Source of the DNA: Nyssa sinensis
Taxonomy: Eukaryota > Streptophyta > Magnoliopsida > Cornales > Nyssaceae
Reading direction: 5' to 3'
DNA length: 64,000 bases
NCBI GenBank assembly: GCA_008638375.1
Contig: CM018051.1
Span: 27,401,344 to 27,465,343, forward strand
Positions 24,890 through 37,669 of this stretch are shown piece by piece. The position numbers and the translations under genes are program-made. Below the pieces are notes generated by a model. It was not told where the DNA came from, did not search any database, and worked only from the letters and a program-made list of their open reading frames with translations. How positions within the stretch are numbered: the stretch's first letter is position 1; the number at the start of each line of letters is the position of its first letter.

Positions 24890-25739
24890 AATAAAACGGG
24901 ACTGAACTAAACAGTACAAACAGATCAGAACAGAACAGATCATAACAGATCATGACAAAACATAACTGAACAGAACCGAACAAAACCTAACATAACAAAT
25001 CAGATCAAAACAGTAAACGATGTCAATATATCAATCAAAGACACAGGTATGTCATTAAGAGAATAAAACATAACGGGATTGAGTGGAACAATACATCAAT
25101 CAGAGACAAAGCATAACGGAGCGGAACATAACAGAACGGAGCAGAACAATAGATCAATCAGAACAAAGGCATATCGGGACGGAACATAACGGAACTGAAC
25201 AGAAACAATATCAGTCAGGAACAAGGGCATAACGGGACTGAACATAACGGACCTGAGCAAAAACAATATATCAATCAGGAACAAAAGCATAACGTTAATG
25301 GAACGGAACAAGACAGGATTGAGTGGAACAATATGTCAGTCAGAGACGAAAGTATAACATTAACGGAACGGAACAAGACAGGACTGAGCGGAACAATATG
25401 TCAGTCAGAGACAAAAGTATAACATCAACGGAATGGAACAAGACAGGACTGAGCGGAACAATATGTTAGTCAGAGACAAAAGTATAACATTAACGGAACG
25501 GTACATAACGGAACTGAACGAAAACAATATCAATCAAGACAAGTATATCATTAACGGAACTGAACATGACAGAACTGAACGGAAGCAATGTATCAAATCA
25601 AAGACAGGTATATCATTAACGAAACTGAACATAACGGAACTGAACGAAAAACAATATATCAAATCAAAGACAGGTATATCATTAACGGAACTGAACATAA
25701 CGGAACTGAACGGAAACAATGTATCAAATCAAAGACAAG
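24890..25739 (+). repeat. ACGGAACTGAACATAACGG-type minisatellite, split by a later insertion
   Basis: Imperfect units of about 60-80 bp are made of GGAACTGAACATAACGGAAC plus GTATATCATTAACGG or CAATATGTCAGTCAGAGAC. The array resumes at 29019-29160 after the nested LTR, which proves that the array predates that insertion. The long plus-strand frames here (for example 25433-25900) are products of the repeat. Confidence 0.85.
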
Positions 25740-25744
25740 TATAT

Positions 25745-28700
25745 TGTCACGACCCAAAATCCACCCTATGCAGATCTCGTGTCGCAGGGCCGACCCGAAG
25801 GCCGTCCCTACTTTTTCCATTCCTGTATCATAGTACTAACATGCAATGTACTAAAAATTTTAAAACAATAAACAGCGGAAGTCTTTATCAATTACAGTAA
25901 TCCAGCGGAAGTCTTTAAAATAAATTAAACAGCGGAAGTCTATTAAATACATGACATAGTTCTACATGATTCAAAATGAGGACTAAAACGTAACCAGCAC
26001 CCGGGGGTGGTGAATACATGGGAGAACTAACATAGACTGATACAGTGCTTCAAAATATCCCCCTACGCTCTCAGACTCCTACTGGGGTCTCGCAGCGTCA
26101 TCACCTGAAATGGGGGTAAGTGGGGTGGAATGAGCTATGAAGCTCAGCAAGTAAACCAGATCTCCGACACTGGTATCGATGATTATAAAGAACATGAATC
26201 CATGAATAAAATATGATAGCCAATCATAAGAAAGGAGATGCTGTGATAGCCAATGAGAACAGTTGCCATGATGGCCAATAAATAGTGGGGCACAATATAC
26301 AATTAGAAGTAATGAATAAGCAGTGATAAGATTTCTCAACAACAAATGTCACAATAAAAGTACTGCCACAATAAAACGATTTCAATCAAACCAATGAACA
26401 ACGTAAGATAATCCATAAGAAACAGTAATCCATAAGGTACAGTAGCCATTCAACAATATATCCATAACAATAATCCAATGGAGATGCTTATAATCTGTAG
26501 TAGGGAATGGCAACCCCTCTGCGTAATTCGAGGCCCGGCATACCTCTCAGTTAAACTCACATCTTTTGCCACACGTCCGTTCACGGACTAGTTCGTCACA
26601 GAAGCATCGGATGGATATTGTGACTGAGCACAATTCCAGCATTTATAACATAGCATGATCATTTGTGCTTCCATAAGGAGTATGAAAATGGAATATCATA
26701 TATACAGTAAAGCATAACAGTAAGCCTTTCAAGGCATGGTTCAATATGATAACAATAGCACAATAGTCAATCAATGTCCACAAGATAGATCAATATCGCA
26801 TTGTGGATAACAATAACGTGAGGTACTTTCAAGAGTACAAGTTTGGCAGTAAAGAATAAACTTGGCTTTAGAAACACCATATGGAAGAGAAAGTGATCCA
26901 CTTACCTCTTTCGTGATTCTACCTCAGAAATTCGTGAATGTACCTTTGCCTTTCGAGTTCCCTATATATCAGTGAATACGTTTCAGAATAAATGCTATTC
27001 ATCAAATTTTATGCCTTTCTATCATAAGTATTTCAAATACTATTTTAGACTTTACCCTTGAGTCCGGAACGCCGAAGAAAGTCGGTTTAGGCTTTCGCGG
27101 AATTCCATTTGGACCTTTGTACTAAAAAGGGCAAAATAGTCATTTTGCACTTTTGCGGTATTTTATCCTTTGGGGTTCCGTCTCATAAAACGGACCCCAC
27201 CATTGGACTTAAAACGTCCGAGATAATAGGTTTTGACTATTCATTTGTATCGTTTGGACTTCGTTTGACCCATTTTTGGATTAGGGGCATTATTGTAAAA
27301 TTAATATTTAATTAATTTTTTATGTTTGGGCAACAATGTAATTTTTCAAAACATTTGGGGCCGGTTCACAATTTCTAAAAGCTGCGGTCTGAACCAGTTG
27401 GTTCAGACCTAAAAACCCTAAACCGGTCTGCCCATTCACTGAACCAAACGGTTCAGTCCATTCAGAGAACTGGATTCCAATAACCCAATTCCCTATCCCT
27501 ATCCATGGTTTGGATAACCCCAAACCCAATTCCAATTTACTATCCGTGTAACCAAACAGCCCAATCTCATTTAAATTAAAACCCAAAACGACACAGCTTC
27601 GGTCGCATTTATTTCCGGTCGGGTACCGACCCGATCCGAACCCGGATCCGTCTAGACTTAACCCGATAACCCCCCACGCTTTTTCGGTCATCTTCCCCCC
27701 GTCTCCGGTAGGGTTCCGGCGTGAACAGTCGTCTTCTCCGGCGACTGTCACGTATTTTTCGGTGAGATTTCGGCCCATTTCGAATGCCATTCTTTTCCCC
27801 TTTTCTCAAGGATCCCATATCCACCCTCGGTTTCCATTGAAGCCCTCCAATTCTTCACGAAATAGAGCCTAAAGGGGTCGGCCCGATTTTCCGGTGACCT
27901 GTATCTTTCCTATTTCATGACTCTTTGGACACTGTTTTGACCCTAATCCATTTCAAATGGTTTTCTGCACCTCTAAGGACCATTTTCATAAAAAAACATC
28001 AAAGTTTAAGCATGATATTCATGGGACCCAAATTTATCTATGAAACCTGCAACTTGGTTTTTCCCTACGGTTTCTTAGTCTTTTTCTATCATTTTTCTTG
28101 CATTCAAAAGCTAGAAGCATGCTTATTAAGACCCTGAATTTAGATCAAACATACATGCTTAAAATCTCAAAAACAGAACTTCATGTACTTACCTGGGTTT
28201 CGGATTTCAGCCCACTATGACCCTCCAAAGTTCCTGTTTTTTGCTCCTGAGTTCTTTGCCAAAGTGTTCTCCCAACAATGGTCTCTCTTTTGCCTTTAAA
28301 CTCACACCCGTAGGTTCATATTTGTAGAGAGAAGTTTCCACCGCCTCTCTCTCTTTTCTCTCTCTCCCTCTCTTGGTTTCTCCCACTTCTATGGCCTCTT
28401 TCCTTGACCTAGGACCTGTGCTCCCTCTGCCAAATGCAACCTTTGCATTAAATGGTTGGGGAGACTTGTTGTGCACTCATGTATACATATATCATATTAT
28501 ATATATATATAACACACACACACTTCACACCTAGCCGACACACACACACCTCACATGCAGTGTATCTGCATACTGCCCAAGGGCAGTTCCCCTTTTTCCT
28601 TTTTCCTTTCTTTTTGTTTCTTATGTAGATATACATATATACATAAATACATCATACATGTATAATACATTATATCTTATACATATATACACATGAAATA

Positions 28701-29013
28701 CACCTCTTTTATACATGTATATACATGTATATGTAAGGGTTTAATTCCATTTTAAATCATATTTACATACACTGATTTTTATTAAGCTACACATCTATGT
28801 TTACGTATGCATGCATGGAAATACGTGCATGCACGCATTTCGATGCAATGCCCTGTGATGCTCGGGTGTCACCCAACCTTGATCATTTATTCCTATCATT
28901 CCAGTCATTCATTTCCATGAAAATACTAAGATATACATATCTTACCGTTCAAGTTACATGTTTTAACCGACCTACCTCGGTATACGTGACGTATCCCGGG
29001 TCGGGATATTACA
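25745..29013 (-). mobile_element. Solo LTR with TSD TATAT, inserted in another LTR
   Basis: On the plus strand it reads TGTCACGACCCAAAATCC to CCCGGGTCGGGATATTACA, 3,269 bp. It is flanked by TATAT at 25740-25744 and 29014-29018; the restored site GTATATCATTAACGG is the repeat unit of the surrounding minisatellite. It is third-level nesting: solo LTR in solo LTR in gag II. On its sense strand, 27710-27770 carries a block also found in the LTRs at 20967 and 34458. Confidence 0.93.
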
Positions 29014-30700
29014 TATATCATTAACGGAACTAAACATAACGAAATTGAACATGACGGAACCGAACGGAAACAATGTATCAAATCAAAGACAAGTATATCA
29101 TTAATGGAACTAAACATAACGGAATTGAACGGAACAGGACAAAACAAGACAGGACAAGACGCTAATTAGGCAGGATGGGACAAAATAATTCCACATGTAA
29201 TGCAGTACAAAAGGGTATACATTTAAGTATACGCATTTAAACAATATATCATGCAAGACAATACAGTGCATCAAATTACAGTATCTAGACAGTAACTTAT
29301 ACACCAAGTCAGAAGTCTAGGTTACTCACAAAGGACAGACAGTGAATCAAAATACAGTACAGTGTCAGAAGTTACTCACAAACTTTCGCTTATCCCCATG
29401 TACAGATAATCTGATAACCTCCAGATATTGTCTCAGGCATCTCCATGTACATCCTGAATAATCATCATCAATCACAGACAGATCAGAATTCATCCATTCA
29501 GGTCTTATTCGTCATCTTAGGTGTCTATCCGATTACCTAAGATAGCCTAGTAGCCTATCGCCCTTCCATTGGGTCTCACCCGAGGCTATTTCATTCTTAA
29601 ATTAGGCTTAGCAGTTATCAGGATTCTAATATAAGTCATTTAGACTTCAATCGTTATCAATTAAGCACTTATTTGACCTTAGGGGCAAAAAGGTAATTTT
29701 TTCATTCTTATCCCGGACTCTGTCACAGTCCTCAGAATAGTCTACATATCTTATGTGTGAAGTTCTAAGTCTCTTAGACTTAAATCGGTATCAGTTAGGT
29801 ACGTATTTAATCCTAGGGGCAAAATGGTAATTTTGCCATTCTTGTCCCAGACCCTGTCGTGGTCTTCAGAAGAGTCTTTATATCTTAAATATAAAGTTCT
29901 AGGTCCTTTGGACTCCAATTGTTATCAGTTAGGTTCTTTATTAACTCCGGGGGCAAAATGGTAATTTTGTCATTCTTATTCCGGACCCTATCGTGGTTCG
30001 TAGAATATCCCATATATCGTATATATAAGGTTTTAAGTCTTTTGGACTTCATTTGGTATCTGCTTTAACTCATCGGGACACATCAGTCATTTTTTATTTT
30101 ACATGTTGACAGTTCCGGAGTCTTATTCAGTCATTCAATGTTCATAATTATGCTTACGATAATTTATCAGATCAGATTGACCTTTATTCGACCTTTACTT
30201 TGCACTTAATGTGTTCAAGGGTATTTTGGTCATTTTACGTTTCGTAAGATTCTGACTTCGATTCATCATTTAATCGGGTATACAGTCTCACTAGTATCTG
30301 GGCTCCTACCGGTATCAGTTTCGTCCCAATCGGACTTCACTTGGGCTTCGTACGGTATTAGGGGTAATTTGGTAATTTCATGCATCATATTTTTCGGCAC
30401 TTCAGTTCATGAAATGGACCTCACCATTGGGTCCAGAGTGTCCGACATAGTTAAATTGGACTATCTGTTATGTTTAATTGACCTTGGGTATCATCAAGAG
30501 CAATTCGGTCATTTATAATTTATGTGTCTGTATTTTTCGGGACTTCGGTTCATTAAACGGACCTCACCGTTGAGTCCAGATTGCCCGACATAGTCAAAAT
30601 AGACTGTCTTTTATTCTTATTTGTGTCTGGGTACCATCAGGGGCAGTACAGTCATTTGTCACTTATAGGTCTGTATTTTTCAGTACTGTATTTCCAAAAT

Positions 30701-30721
30701 CGGACTCCGCCATTGAGTCCG
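30701..30721 (+). other. Perfect 7-bp inverted repeat, LTR hairpin module
   Basis: CGGACTC - CGCCATT - GAGTCCG. This is the minus-orientation form of the module. A further copy, TGGACCT - CACCATT - GGGTCCA with one G-T pair, is at 30415-30435. Confidence 0.8.
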
Positions 30722-32369
30722 GAATGCCCGAAATAGTGAAAATACACTATTCATTTAATTTATTTGGACTCTGTTTGACATATTTAATGTCCAGGGGTAA
30801 AATTATAATTTTACCTATTTAATAAAATAATTATTTTATTATTTAATTAATTTTTCAGAGGCTTAAATGAACAATTTTCCCAAAATCTGGGCCACAGTAC
30901 AATTCCCCAAAACAGTTGGGGTTAAAGTGTAATTTCAGAAAACATTCAGGGGTTCAAAACTAATTTTATAATTTAGGGGTTCAGACCATCCGGTTCTAAG
31001 GTTCAAGAACTGAACCGGTCCAAAAACACTGTGAACCAACCGGTTCACTGTTCTTCAGGAAACCGGAATTAAATATTCCAGTTAACCCCAATTGCCCCCT
31101 TATTCGTGTTCAAGATTAGCCAAATCCAAATTTTAATTTTTAAAACCCGTAACCAAACAGGTCAAATTCAGTTAAATTTTTAAATCTTTCAAACCCAAAA
31201 CGGCATAGCATCAACACAGTAGTCGTTCCTCAACTCGGCATGACTCGGTCAACTCGACCGAGTCGACTCTGTCTTCCCCATCGTGCAGGGCACTGTTGCC
31301 CTAGTTGCAGGGAATTTCTTTTCCACTTTCGTGACATTTCAGGTACCGATTCTCTCTGTTTTTGCTTCTAAAACATTCCTAGAAGTTTAACCAAGCTTTT
31401 GGCATGAGTTTAGAGCCTCGAATCCAAGGATTGAGTTCTGTTTAGCCCGATTATCGTGAGGGGACACAGTTCAGTCGTATGGCCTCATTTCTCAACCAAA
31501 GTTCATGATTCTTGGTTGGTTGTGACCGTATGTCCATGGAGATCAACATTCCATTCATAAATTTCAATTTAAGAGCCCATTACAGAATTTGGGTTTCATG
31601 GCCGAGACAAATAATTTCGGTTTTGAGGGTCTAAACCTGGGTTTCCAGGTCGCGGATCAGTGGTTTTGGGGTCCTAGAAAGGTCTAGATCAGGTTCCAAA
31701 GGTCAAGAATCTGTTTTGTGCTAGCCGTTTCAGACCTGCTTGTTGAAGGTCATTAATGGCTGCCTACGTACGGCCAATGGGTTTGGGGCTGTTTCAGTGG
31801 TCTAAAACTCATGCATTTAACCCAGATTTACAATCTAACTATCATGCATGCAGTAATGGGGCTCAATACATCAAAACAGTACCAGAATTCTCAAACAAAA
31901 AAATTTTCAATTTGAAGGGTTTTACCTTGGTTCAGACCACTGCTCCCTCATTCATGGCTTAGTTATGGTCTTTGGGTCTTTCCAAATGCAGTCACACCTC
32001 CTTCATGGTGCATTTGAGTGAGACATCACTTGTATGCACACACCATGGACATATAAGCTTGTATTCTCATTGTTTCTCTCTCTAGACTCTCTCTCTACAT
32101 CATCACCCACACACTGCCATACCCACTCTCAATAGTTGCACCCACAGACATACATCAATTCTGATTTTTGCATTTCCATACCACACACGCAACATAAGGT
32201 ACAACTATACATCATATATTATATTTTTCATATATTTGGTTTGATGTGCATGAAAGCCAATCGATGGGTGTGGTGGTCCAATGAGGGGCTGCCACCTCAT
32301 TTTGAATAATCAGAATTTTAGCATTTTGTGATATACTTATATATATCTTTTGTAATATAAAGCACAAAA

Positions 32370-32452
32370 GTGCTTGTGGCCAAGCAGTTTAATTTTTTGG
32401 GTGAGATTTCTTTCCACTCAAAGGTCAAGGGTTCAATTCCCTTGGCCTCCCA
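32370..32452 (+). repeat. tRNA-like block inside LTR
   Basis: TGCTTGTGGCCAAGCAGTTT resembles a tRNA-Ser/Leu D-arm with box A. 32425-32442 is a perfect T-arm (AAGGG, loop TTCAATT, CCCTT) including box B. The 3' side ends GGCCTCCCA, but the 5' side does not pair with it, so it is a tRNA relic or SINE head. It is antisense to its host LTR, like the block at 13501. Confidence 0.5.
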
Positions 32453-32869
32453 TTTGGCCATTTTCCACCATTTTAGGCTAAGGCCTCGTTTGACAGAAGC
32501 GGTAATTCAGTTTCAATGTTTCCTACCTAACTTTCATTCCGTAGCTCCTTTTTCGATACGATTTGTTCCGCGAGTTTCGTATTCCAGTTATCTTCAGTGT
32601 CACAAGCTCTGTGTCGTTTATTATTTATTTTGAATTTCTGTAGTTAGCTAATTCGAGTTCCGTCAGTGCTAAAAAAATATTATTTCACCTAATTAATTGA
32701 TAATTAGGTTCGGACATTGTACCCTATTTTCAGACATGTTTAATTATTTTCGGTCTATCACGACCGCCAAGAGATTATGATTAATTCCCTTAATCATTCT
32801 TTAAATCGGTACTAATTAATAATTAGTGAATTAATTATTAATTAAACAAGGTCGGGGTGTTACAAGTGA

Positions 32870-33182
32870 GCCACAGCAAGCAAGAAGGGTTTATTCCCTT
32901 TTCCTAGGGAATGTCGAGGCTACTACATCAGCAGCCACAGGTATTCCTCCAGTTGTTAGCGACCTACTTGTGTACAGTTGATATTAACTCTACACATTGA
33001 ATTATACCTTGTATTTACTAATTTAGTTGGGATGTAGAGAATTGAACCCTTAGGCTACACATTGACTGTTACGACTCTTTCAAGGGAGAATATTACTGGA
33101 CGAGTAAGTAAAAAGGAATGGTATTTCTTAGATTATGAGCATCCGAGTTTTGAGGACAAAACTCAATTTAAGGGGGTAAGAA
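32870..33182 (+). pseudogene. Gag tail of element II, post-gag spacer, PPT
   Basis: Continues gag as EPQQARRVYSLFLGNVEATT, then AATGIPPVVSDLLVYS and a stop at 32980. The last part resembles the beginning of a retroviral-type protease, but no DSG active site follows. About 110 bp of stop-rich spacer leads directly to GRVSKKEWYFLDYEHPSFED, the hairpin block and the polypurine tract AGGGGGTAAGAA. The whole internal region of element II is therefore about 1.56 kb and encodes only gag. Confidence 0.88.
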
Positions 33183-35924
33183 TGTAACACCCTGACCCGG
33201 GTTAGCACGTATACCGAGGTAGACCGGGTTGGGTAGTGTACTATCAGTTGTAACCAAGTTGTTAAGCTCTATATTTTGATAACACATGTACTATACGATC
33301 TTGGAATGTGAACAGTGTCAGATATACAGTCAGTGTCGGGCAATGCCCGAGTAACACAGAACTATGCCTTGTAATGCGTGCACGCATGTAAACCTATTCA
33401 TGCATACGTACACGAACATGCATAGCCTGTTAAATATCAGGGTATGTATACATACTTAGAAACTAGTATATACGTATATATATATATATATGAGTATATC
33501 TATATATATGAGTATATCTATATATATGAGTATATATATATGTATAAAATATCTGTGAGTTATGTATTTATACATGTGTATATGTGTATTATAGTATATT
33601 ATATATGTATATGTGTATTAATATACAAGAAAATGAAAAGGAAAGAAACAGTATGCATACAAGTGGTGTGTGTTTATGTGTGTCGGCTGTGTGTGATGTG
33701 TGTGTAACATATTATATATATATATATGATACAAAATATCAAAGGCTCATTAATGTAAGGCTGAAATAGAAAAGAAAGACAGGGAAAATCAGAAGATTAA
33801 GTCAAGAAAAGGGTCCTTAGAAGGGGGAAAGACCAAAAGAGGAAGTGACAAGGGCGGTTGGTGTGTGTGTTTATATACGTATATGCATATGCATGCGATA
33901 GAACACAGAAAAGAAAGAAACCAAAAAGAGCAAAGGGAGAAGTTGTGAGGAGATTCAGAAAGTAGAAAAAGTAAGAACAGAAGAGAAAAGGGGAGACTGC
34001 ATCAAGAAATCAGAAATTATAGGTGAGTGACTGAGCTTTTGTTTTTCAGTTTTAAAGCATGAAAGCTTGGTTTGATAATAAGGTCTTATAGGGTATGAAA
34101 TAAGAAAAATAATGCAAGAAAAATCAAAGAAAATGATGCAGAGTTGAGTGAGAAAAGTAGAGTTGCAGGTCATGAGGATAGAAACGGGTTTTGTGAATTG
34201 AGCATTAAAACTTGAAGTTAACAATGGGGAAATGATCCCCTTGAGTGCAGAAAATGAATAGGTAAAGAAAAGGGTTAAAACAGTGAAAAACCAAGCACGA
34301 AATGAAAAATTTTTAGGTCACCGAAAAATCGATTTCCCCATTTAAAGTCCATTGTTCGAGGGTTGTGATAACCTAAATCAAAAAATGAAGCTAGAAATGA
34401 AAAACCCATTGAAAATGGAAGAAAAACGTGTTGAAATCATGCAAAAATCTAATCGAAAAATGGTGACCATCGCCGAAGAAGACAACGCTACCCACCGGAA
34501 CCCTACTGGCGTATTACTGGAGAAGAAGAAGACTGTTTAGGGTTTGAGTTCGGGTCATGGGTCAGATCCAGGTCGGGACCCAACCGAAACAAAAATAGGT
34601 ATGTCAAAACAACGTAGTATTTCTTAAATTTAAAGGGTTTTTAAAATTAAATTGGGAGTGTTTGGCTACGGGCTTAAGAAATTAAAATAGAAATTGATTT
34701 GGGGATGGAGATATCCTATTCCAATTTTGAGGGTTATCCACTGTTTGGCTATCCTTAGTTAAGATAGGATTTTCTGAAATTACATTTGGACCCAGAAGTT
34801 ATGGAAATTATAATGAGACCCTAAACTTTTAATTATTATGATTTGACCCACAGAATATAATATTAATTAAATTAATTAAAATAAAAAAGAAAAATTACCA
34901 AATTGCCCCTAGGTCAAAAAGTAGTCAAACGAACTCTGATTAAAATAAAAGAATAGTAAATTTTTATTATTTCGAGCATTCTAGACTCAATGGTGGAGTC
35001 TAATTTGAAAAATAGGTCTCGAGAAATGAGAACCCGTGGAAGTACAAATGACCATTTTACCCTTTATAGTAACGATGTCCAAATTAAACACATGAATAGT
35101 ATATTTTTACTATCTAGGACATTCTAAGACCAATGGTGAGGTCTGTGTCGCAAGACGAGGTCCCAAAAAATATCCCGAAAAAGTACAAAATGACCATTTT
35201 GCCCTTTTTAGTACAGATGTCCAAATCGAATTCCGTGAAAGCCTAAACCGAATTTCTTCGGCATTTTGGACTCAATGGTAGAGTCTAAATTAGTGTTAGA
35301 GATACTTATGATAACGAGGCATAAAATTTGATGAATAGCATTAATTTTGAGACGAATCTATTAACATATAGGGAACTCGAAAGGGAAAGGAAAACTCACG
35401 GGATACTGATCTAGGATCGCGAATAAAGGTAAGTAAAATCCAATCTCTGTATGTGGCAAAGACCTATTTGTGTTATGCATGTGTTGCTTGTTATTGTTGT
35501 ATTACGTTTATACCATCAGATGTTATTAAATTACAATGATGCTTGTTCTAGTTCGTGAATATTATGAATCAAATACTATATTTTGAGCATGTGATTACTA
35601 TACAGTTTGGTTTATGATGCCTGAATGATGTGCAGTCATATATTATACTCTAATGAGAGTCATGATTCTTTTCATATATCATTGAATAACTACAATCCAC
35701 TATTATTATGAGGAATAGGTTGGGCCTACATGAGCAAATCAGACGGGTGATTCTGATTGCAAAAGTGTATGATTGGATTCTACTAAAAGTTGTAGGCTGG
35801 GTGTGCATGAGCAAGGCAAATTGAGAGATATGTTTGCAAAAGATATGCTGAGTCCTACTGTAGACTGGGTATACATGAGCAAATCAGGTGGTGAGACTTG
35901 TTTGCAAAAGGGTATGCTGAGTTC

Positions 35925-35955
<31 letters not shown>

Positions 35956-36558
35956 CAGACCATGGAAATCATCCTATACATCATTGCATTATCGAATAAT
36001 CATTGTCATTGCCATTATCATGTGACATGATTTACTGTTGTAGATATCATGTCTACTTGATTGAATATCATGTTGTTATAATCATGTATCTTGTTCTGCG
36101 AACCCCTTTATGTTGACCTGTCCTTGATAGAGTAAAGTACTACTTACTGAGTTTTCATAACTCATTAGATACTACACAACATTTTGCAGGTAACGACGCC
36201 TCATCTTAAAGTAGGGATTGAATTTCAAATAGGCGTAAGGTGGTTGCAGATGATGTACTGTAGGGATTATTTTGGTAGTAAAGTATAGTGCTTGTCCTAT
36301 GTTCTCCCATCACCCCACGTCTTAGGGGAAGTTATATTTGGAAATTTTTTAGGTCTGTAAAACTATATGAACTTTAGTATTATAAATGAATGAAAATTTT
36401 ATTCAAGTCTTCCGCTGCATATTTAAATTCCGGTTTCATGTTAATAACTTACCTATAATTATCAACTTAAAGTAAAAAGGAAAAATTTTGGTTCGGCCAT
36501 CGGGTCGGATCGGTGTCGCGATACCAGATCCGCACAGGGTGGATTCTGGGTCATGACA
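33183..36558 (+). mobile_element. Ty3/gypsy LTR, right end of element II
   Basis: 3,376 bp, from TGTAACACCCTGACCCGG after the PPT to GATTCTGGGTCATGACA. It aligns along its length with 19680-22989. TA runs lie at 33475-33490 and 35933-35955. An ordered set of blocks is shared with the other LTR, including a GAGCAA(A/G)TCAG repeat family at 35725-35925. Unrelated sequence starts at 36559. Confidence 0.92.
34982..35002 (+). other. Perfect 7-bp inverted repeat, LTR hairpin module
   Basis: TAGACTC - AATGGTG - GAGTCTA. It occupies the homologous position to 21465, where the outer pair is C-G; here it is T-A and pairing is kept. Confidence 0.8.
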
Positions 36559-37669
36559 TACATTATTGATGATATTCGTGAGACTTTATCCTATAGGCTA
36601 TTTGACTCGCGTTGGCTATCTCTTTTATTGATCACAGGTCCGGCCAGTAAGACCCTGGTTTGAGAGTTCTACTCAAACCTCGGTTCTCATGATGCCCAAG
36701 GAGTCTACCTTGTGACCGTCTATAGTGTCCGTTTCTCTATCACCGCGAAGATGATTGTTGAGACTCTTGGTCTTCATAGAGTCGAGCATCTTAGCTTCCC
36801 ATACCCTTAGGGTGTGGCTCTTCCTTCTGCCAGCCTTGTCGCTTCCACCGTACGTGTTGACAGTTTTCCTATCGTCGCCTCACGGGGTGTGACCTTAGAG
36901 CAGAGATATCTTCACGAGGGTTTTCGCATCCTCAATCTCATTGTTTACAGTGTGTTGTATCTTGTTAGCCACACCAATATGTTGACACTCTCCCATGCCA
37001 TACTCTTACATGTACTTTTGTTTATGACAATACTTCCCTTTACTTTATTGTATACTTTTGTTGAGATCGATTATAGACCATGTTTATATCTTTGATATAT
37101 ACTTACTGTCTTTATTCTCTTTATTGTCTGTACTCTATTATCTCTCTATGCATGTTTGTTTGTTGATACCTTACTTCCTATTTGATCTTCCTTTGCGGTT
37201 ACCTCATTTGTAATTGTGACAAAAAGGGGGAGAGATGGTGATGGTGTTAGGGGAGTTGTACAGAAAGGGAGACTAGATATTTTGAGCATATACTGAGGGG
37301 GAGTAATATACATTTTTTTTGCATATCTATGAGATATCTTAGAGTCACTTTATATTACTCATATCTTAATTGCATATGGATTTCATGTTTACTCTACCTT
37401 GTTCTATATTGATACTAACTTTTCGTATGATCTTATTATTTTTATTTGATATATCTCTTTTGATGTGATCTCATGTAGTACAGTTAAGGATGTTGTGTAG
37501 GAAACAGGTTAGGTTCTTGTTGAACAGTATTAAGTGATATTTTTAGTATAAGATACTTAGTCAAAATGTATAATTCCCTTCTATCTAGCTTTTTAGGGGT
37601 TATTGATTTTGGTATTGTATCCGTATACTTTGTTTTTCAATTTTGTCACGGATTGCCAAATGGGGGGTT
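36559..37669 (+). pseudogene. Decayed retroelement ORF (env-like or plant-transposon-protein type) plus 3' tail
   Basis: The frame starting at 36560 reads GPASKTLV, a stop, then EFYSNLGSHDAQGVYLVTVY and RFSITAKMIVETLGLHRVEH. The EFYSNL block followed by a beta-rich stretch resembles the domain called putative plant transposon protein in databases, which occurs in extra ORFs of plant retroelements. The distal part encodes hydrophobic stretches (36814-37095). The region then ends with AAAAAGGGGGAGAG and ATGGGGGGTT (a PPT) just before an LTR start. It may be the last ORF of a SIRE-like copia element. Stops are present, so it is dead. Confidence 0.4.

Larger units (their letters stand above)
24239..32864 (-). 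mobile_element. Large LTR (solo) with TSD AGTGA, itself interrupted
   Basis: On the plus strand it reads TGTCACGTCCCGAACC to GGTCGGGGTGTTACA. AGTGA flanks both sides (24234-24238, 32865-32869), and the empty site AATAGTGAGCCACA is visible at 15485. Without the nested LTR at 25745-29013 and its TSD copy it is about 5.35 kb. No PBS, PPT or domain is found, so it is read as a solo LTR. Its left 450 bp match the LTR at 15721. Repeated hairpin modules fill 29690-30800, and a tRNA-like block lies at 32370-32452. Confidence 0.9.

Noticed and set aside
27320..27790. 156-codon minus-strand frame
   Set aside because: It is in the sense direction of a solo LTR, but it is not preserved as a whole in related LTRs; only the short block reported as a finding is shared.
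32370..32452. Functional tRNA gene
   Set aside because: The T-arm is perfect but the acceptor stem does not pair and the anticodon arm is unclear.
36814..37095. Host membrane protein (hydrophobic 93-codon frame)
   Set aside because: It is continuous with a retroelement-like ORF upstream and ends before a PPT and LTR; its upstream frame contains stops.
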